Positions 59,983 to 64,000 of a stretch of 64,000 nt of DNA are shown here, one piece after another; the first letter of the stretch is position 1, and every line of letters begins with the position of its first letter. The position numbers were made by a program, and so were the translations under genes. The notes beneath the pieces are model-generated. The model searched no databases and had not been told where the DNA came from. It was given only the letters and a program-made list of their open reading frames with translations. The DNA is from Vespula vulgaris (lineage: Eukaryota; Arthropoda; Insecta; Hymenoptera; Vespidae): contig NC_066593.1 of assembly GCF_905475345.1 (NCBI RefSeq), positions 1,252,274 to 1,316,273 of the forward strand. Reading direction: 5' to 3'.

Positions 59983-62900
59983 GAAATTGAAGGCGTTTAG
60001 ACTACTTAGAAATTTTCTTTAGATTATAATAGATCGCGTGCTCGGTATTCATTTTATTAATAAATAATAGCTTTAGCGCGATACTTTGGAAAAAGTTTGG
60101 ACGTCTAGGCGCTTATCGCGTACACGCGATATCAGCCTTCTTAATGTCCATGGTTAACCGTGGATAAACTTCCTCAACGGTAAACTTATAATCAGTTTGC
60201 CGATAAACGTAGACGAGAGGAAGACGTGGGAAGACGTGTAACTTAAAACCTTTCACGAATTTTCTACTTTTGCGAGAGAAAAGCGAAAAAGAAAAAAAGA
60301 AAGAAAGAAAGAAAGAAAGAAAGGGAATTACGACGAGAAGAAAAAAAAGAAAAAAAAAAAGAAAACAGAGAAGAAAATAATAACAGACAGAATTGTTCAT
60401 AATCTTTCCCTTCTTCTATCGATAGTTTCGCCTACCACTCCTCGCACCCTCTTTCAAAAAGGGGAGTAATAAATTCATTCGGAAGGAATAAGAACGTTGG
60501 AGGGTTGCGCTTATCGCGTGACGCTTGTCTCTCTCTCTCTCTCTCTTTCTCTCTCCCTTTCGAAAGGACGCGAGAAGACTTCGATTTTGATATCGTATGC
60601 CAGTTACGGAGGCCACGTCTAAGTTTATGGGGTATTGGGATTATATCATATTTTATTAGGAGCTGTTGCTCGCAGCTGATACCAGGGAACTCACCGCTTT
60701 CCAATATTGCTTCTCGACGGTGATTCGACTCTCTCCAAGCAATCCCTCCTCTCAAACTATCCCTCTCTCTCTCTCTCTCTCTCTCTTCTTTTTTCACTGA
60801 TATCCTCTTTCGCTTCTGGTGCTATTGCCATCTCGAAACTCTTCTCCGAAGCCCATTTCGCGGCTCTGCTAGAATTCGCACGTCGATCGTGCGAGAAATC
60901 GATCGGATGCTATACTATTTTTATTTCTTTCGTTTTATTTCTAACGCAAAAGGGAAAGCTCGTCGATAAGAGAAACAGATTAGATGTCTCTCTCTCTCTC
61001 TCTCTCTCTCTCGTTCTCTCTTTCTCTCCTTTACTCTATCTCTTTCGCTTTTGCGAGGAACAGAATGGTATTAGAGAAATCTCATTCCGCATCCTCTTCT
61101 ATGATTTCGCAGGACCCGTGCGAAACGAGCAGTAATAAAGTCGAGATGTAGAAAATATGTTGTCCGCGCGCGCCCGTTCCAGTAGTTTCGTAGTTCGTGC
61201 TTTTCCCACAGATTTTATACGCAGAGAGCGCATCGAAATGGTGCTTTCCTATCTAGAAAGTAGTAAAGTGTCAGCTAGAATATCGAAAACGGTCAGAGAC
61301 CAGACTGAGATAAAAACGATTTAATTTCGTCCAATTCCTCCCTCTTTCTAGTCCCTCCCATCCTCTCCCCTTCTCTCCCACACCTCTATTCTCCTATCTC
61401 CACTCCCCAACCACCCTATAGCTATAAGATTTTATTACGTCTGAAACGTTCGAATTAATTTAATCCCGTTTCTGTTCGTACTTTTGTTTAGTTTGAAATT
61501 TTCTTCATCGAATACGATATATAGAGAAAAGAAGAGATAAAGAGGAAAAGGAAGTATAGCCAGAATAAGAGGAGAAAGAGATTTGCGGAGACACGGAGAA
61601 TCTACCGCTAGAAGTTAATTAGAAGAATATTCAGAAACACGCGACCGCTTAATCTCGACATTTTAATTAAACTCTGTCTTAAATTCTCGCACTGTTGAAT
61701 CCTTGCGCGCGCGCAAGAAAGAGAAAGAGAGAGAGAGAAAGAGGTAAAAAAAAAGAAACGGAATTTCTCTTTCTCGAAATGATTTCAAGTATTTTCTTTC
61801 CTCTATCCCATATTACGTACTACTCATATACATATACATATACATACATACACATATATATATATATATATTCGTCGTTGAAAATTTCATAAACTTTGAC
61901 ATAAGCCTAATGACACTTGACATAAGCCGCATTTTCCAATGATTTCAAGATTGGGATAACACGTACTATCGAAGGGACTAGAGTCTCTGGAAGCCAATTG
62001 AAAGAAATACGATTGCGGATCGAAGGGTCGAGAGTCTTGTAAGTTGACTCGCGAGTGAAAGCAATTTTGCTTTCGATTCCCACCGGTGATGGCTCGAGAT
62101 CGCTTTCGCGTTCACAAAAATGGATATTCTACCTTTTTCCTTCTCTTTCTTCCGTTTTTTTTTTTTTTAGATAATATCTAAATAGCAAGTACTTACTTAC
62201 TTATTTACTTATTTATTTGCACACTTATTTACTTATTTACTTTTACGTTTTCATCTTCTGCGAATATACTTGGAAACAAGGGTTGTCTCGTTTTATTTTC
62301 ATCGAAAAGTTGGAAGATACGAATGGAGGAAAATCCTTGTTCACGAACGTGAACAAACAAGAGAAAAATACCTAGTCGAATTCGTTGTAATTTTGTTCTT
62401 CGAAACGAACTTTTAATTATATCCGAGTATCCCACGCTCAAAAGCTCCCCTTTGCCGTGTTGTCTAGGAAATAGAATCGTTTTCAATTCGACCTTCGATC
62501 TCACGATTTTCCTCTCTTCTCTCTTTCTCTTTCTCTCTCTCTCTTTCTTTCTTTCATACCTTCTTACAAATAACGGCATTGTTGCGTCAATCTAAGCGTT
62601 ATTAGACCCCTCAAAAATTCTTGCTACCGGCATTCCTGATGTTCGCTCTAGTGTAACGTTCATTCGAACTAGCTTCGCACATACCGGGTGTCTGGGATGT
62701 CAGGAAAGTTGCGTTGCGAGTTCTCCAACTTCCCCTTTCGGCCGTGTCCCGACGTTTCGTTACGGTTTGCTGATATATCACGGAAGCTTTAAATGAAATG
62801 TAAATGTAATTACTCGAGAGGCAAGGAACTCTCGGCCCTTTGAAATTCCACTTTCAAAAGTTTCCGCTCGAACATTGCCAGTCGTCATAATTAGTAACAA

Positions 62901-63231
62901 ATTCGTCTATAAACTCCCGCAAACTTCGACTCTCTCTTTCTCTCTCTTTCCCTTTCTCTTTCTCTATCTCTTTATACGTCTGCATTTATCTCGCGTAAAC
63001 GCATTTTCCGTGCGAACGTTTACGAAATCGCATTTTCCGTTTTGACTAGACATTTATTTTCAAATAACATTTTCTTTTCGATTGGTCACACAAAAAAAAA
63101 ATACGCTTTGAATAAAAGCGTATATAAATAAAAATTTCGATATCCCTGTATCAAAGAATAGACATGTCTTTCATGAAAAAAAAAGATTAAAAAATAGAAA
63201 TTAAAAAATCTAAAGAAGAGAAGGAAGAAGA

Positions 63232-63290
63232 ACAAAGAAGAAGAAGAAGAAGAAGGAGAAGAAGAAGAAGAAGAAGAAGAAGAAGAAGAG
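63232..63290 (+). repeat. (GAA)n
   Basis: About 19 GAA units with one GGA. Confidence 0.9.
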
Positions 63291-63716
63291 TCACGTCACC
63301 ATGATCTAAGAAAACGCTTAAAAACGGTGGTTGTGGCTCTTTGTTAAACGGCAAGACGTTTCTATCGTTTCGAACAATACGTTTCTTGTTCTCCGGTGCT
63401 ACGTAACCATGTCTTGCGAAGCTTTTTCGAGCGAGCTAAAATATCGTGACAGAGAGACAGAGAGACCGAGAGAAAGAGAAAGAGAAAGAGAAAGAGAAAG
63501 AGAGAGATAAAAGAGAGGAAAGAAGGGGGAAGAAGAGGGTGAAAGACCGAGGAGTCTCTGAATAAGCTTCTCTTTGGGTCGACATCGCGTTTTAACCAAC
63601 ACGATTTGAACTCGCTTGCAAGAATCGGTAGAAGAAAAGATGCAAAATTTACGTAACAATCGCAAATAGCTCGTGTTATCCTTTGAAAAGAGTAAAAGAT
63701 ATCTCTGTGTGTCTTT

Positions 63717-63718
<2 letters not shown>

Positions 63719-63782
<64 letters not shown>
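63719..63782 (+). repeat. (CT)n
   Basis: CT run of over 40 bases with TTTCT interruptions at its 3' end. Confidence 0.9.
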
Positions 63783-64000
63783 CTTACTCTTTCGGTAGAA
63801 ACGCTTTCATTAAAACAGTCTGAAATTAATTAAACGCGAACGCAGATAGGATTTTACGTAACGAGTCGATGAATGCGACGGGCTTTCAAACGGCCCCAAG
63901 CGCTTTTCACGGATAAAAGGGCTACCAATAATTTATCAAACTTATTAACGTTCCTACGGTCCAAGCCTCGAAAACAAAAATGCCATAGCATTTCATTACC

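Larger units (their letters stand above)
55934..64000. other. non-coding region downstream of the LITAF-like gene
   Basis: Unique AT-rich sequence to about 56,940, then GA/CT tracts alternating with unique islands (57590-57860, 58230-58480, 62580-62900, 63820-64000). No supported gene and no transposon protein. Confidence 0.55.

Overview
The window looks like nuclear DNA of an insect, most probably a hymenopteran. Genes have short introns with GT-AG borders, CpG is plentiful despite AT-rich DNA, and GA/CT, GATA, AT and trinucleotide microsatellites are extremely dense. There are no bacterial-type operons, no rRNA, no convincing tRNA, and no intact transposase or reverse transcriptase. The order is inferred from genome texture, not from a species-specific marker.

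Layout. From 1 to about 17,960 the DNA is non-coding and microsatellite-dense, with scattered unique blocks that look regulatory. At 17,963-18,707 (+) two open blocks join in phase across a good 220-nt intron and could encode a 174-residue protein of unknown family. At 21,183-21,526 (-) there is an exon-like block with one strongly hydrophobic stretch. From about 21,500 to 50,000 I see no secure gene, only repeats, islands of unique sequence and one diverged duplicated element (35,236-35,350 and 36,967-37,212). From 55,934 to the end there is again only microsatellite-rich non-coding DNA.

The well-supported gene lies on the + strand at about 50,090-55,928. It has an upstream exon with a C-x2-C-x16-H-x4-H zinc-finger-like motif (51,634-51,762), followed by two tandem copies of a three-exon module coding for a LITAF-like (LPS-induced TNF-alpha factor, zinc-binding, membrane-associated) domain. 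The first module ends with its own stop codon and poly(A) signal (52,463-53,715). The second (54,254-55,928) has a longer tail with acidic and glycine runs and an extra CxxC. Both modules begin at phase 0, right after the phase-0 end of the zinc-finger exon, and neither has a start codon of its own near its beginning. The simplest reading is one gene whose shared 5' exons are spliced to either of two alternative, duplicated LITAF ends. This is the most interesting system in the window.

Most long open frames elsewhere are translations of (GA)n, (TTCG)n, (GATA)n or poly-pyrimidine tracts and are not genes.
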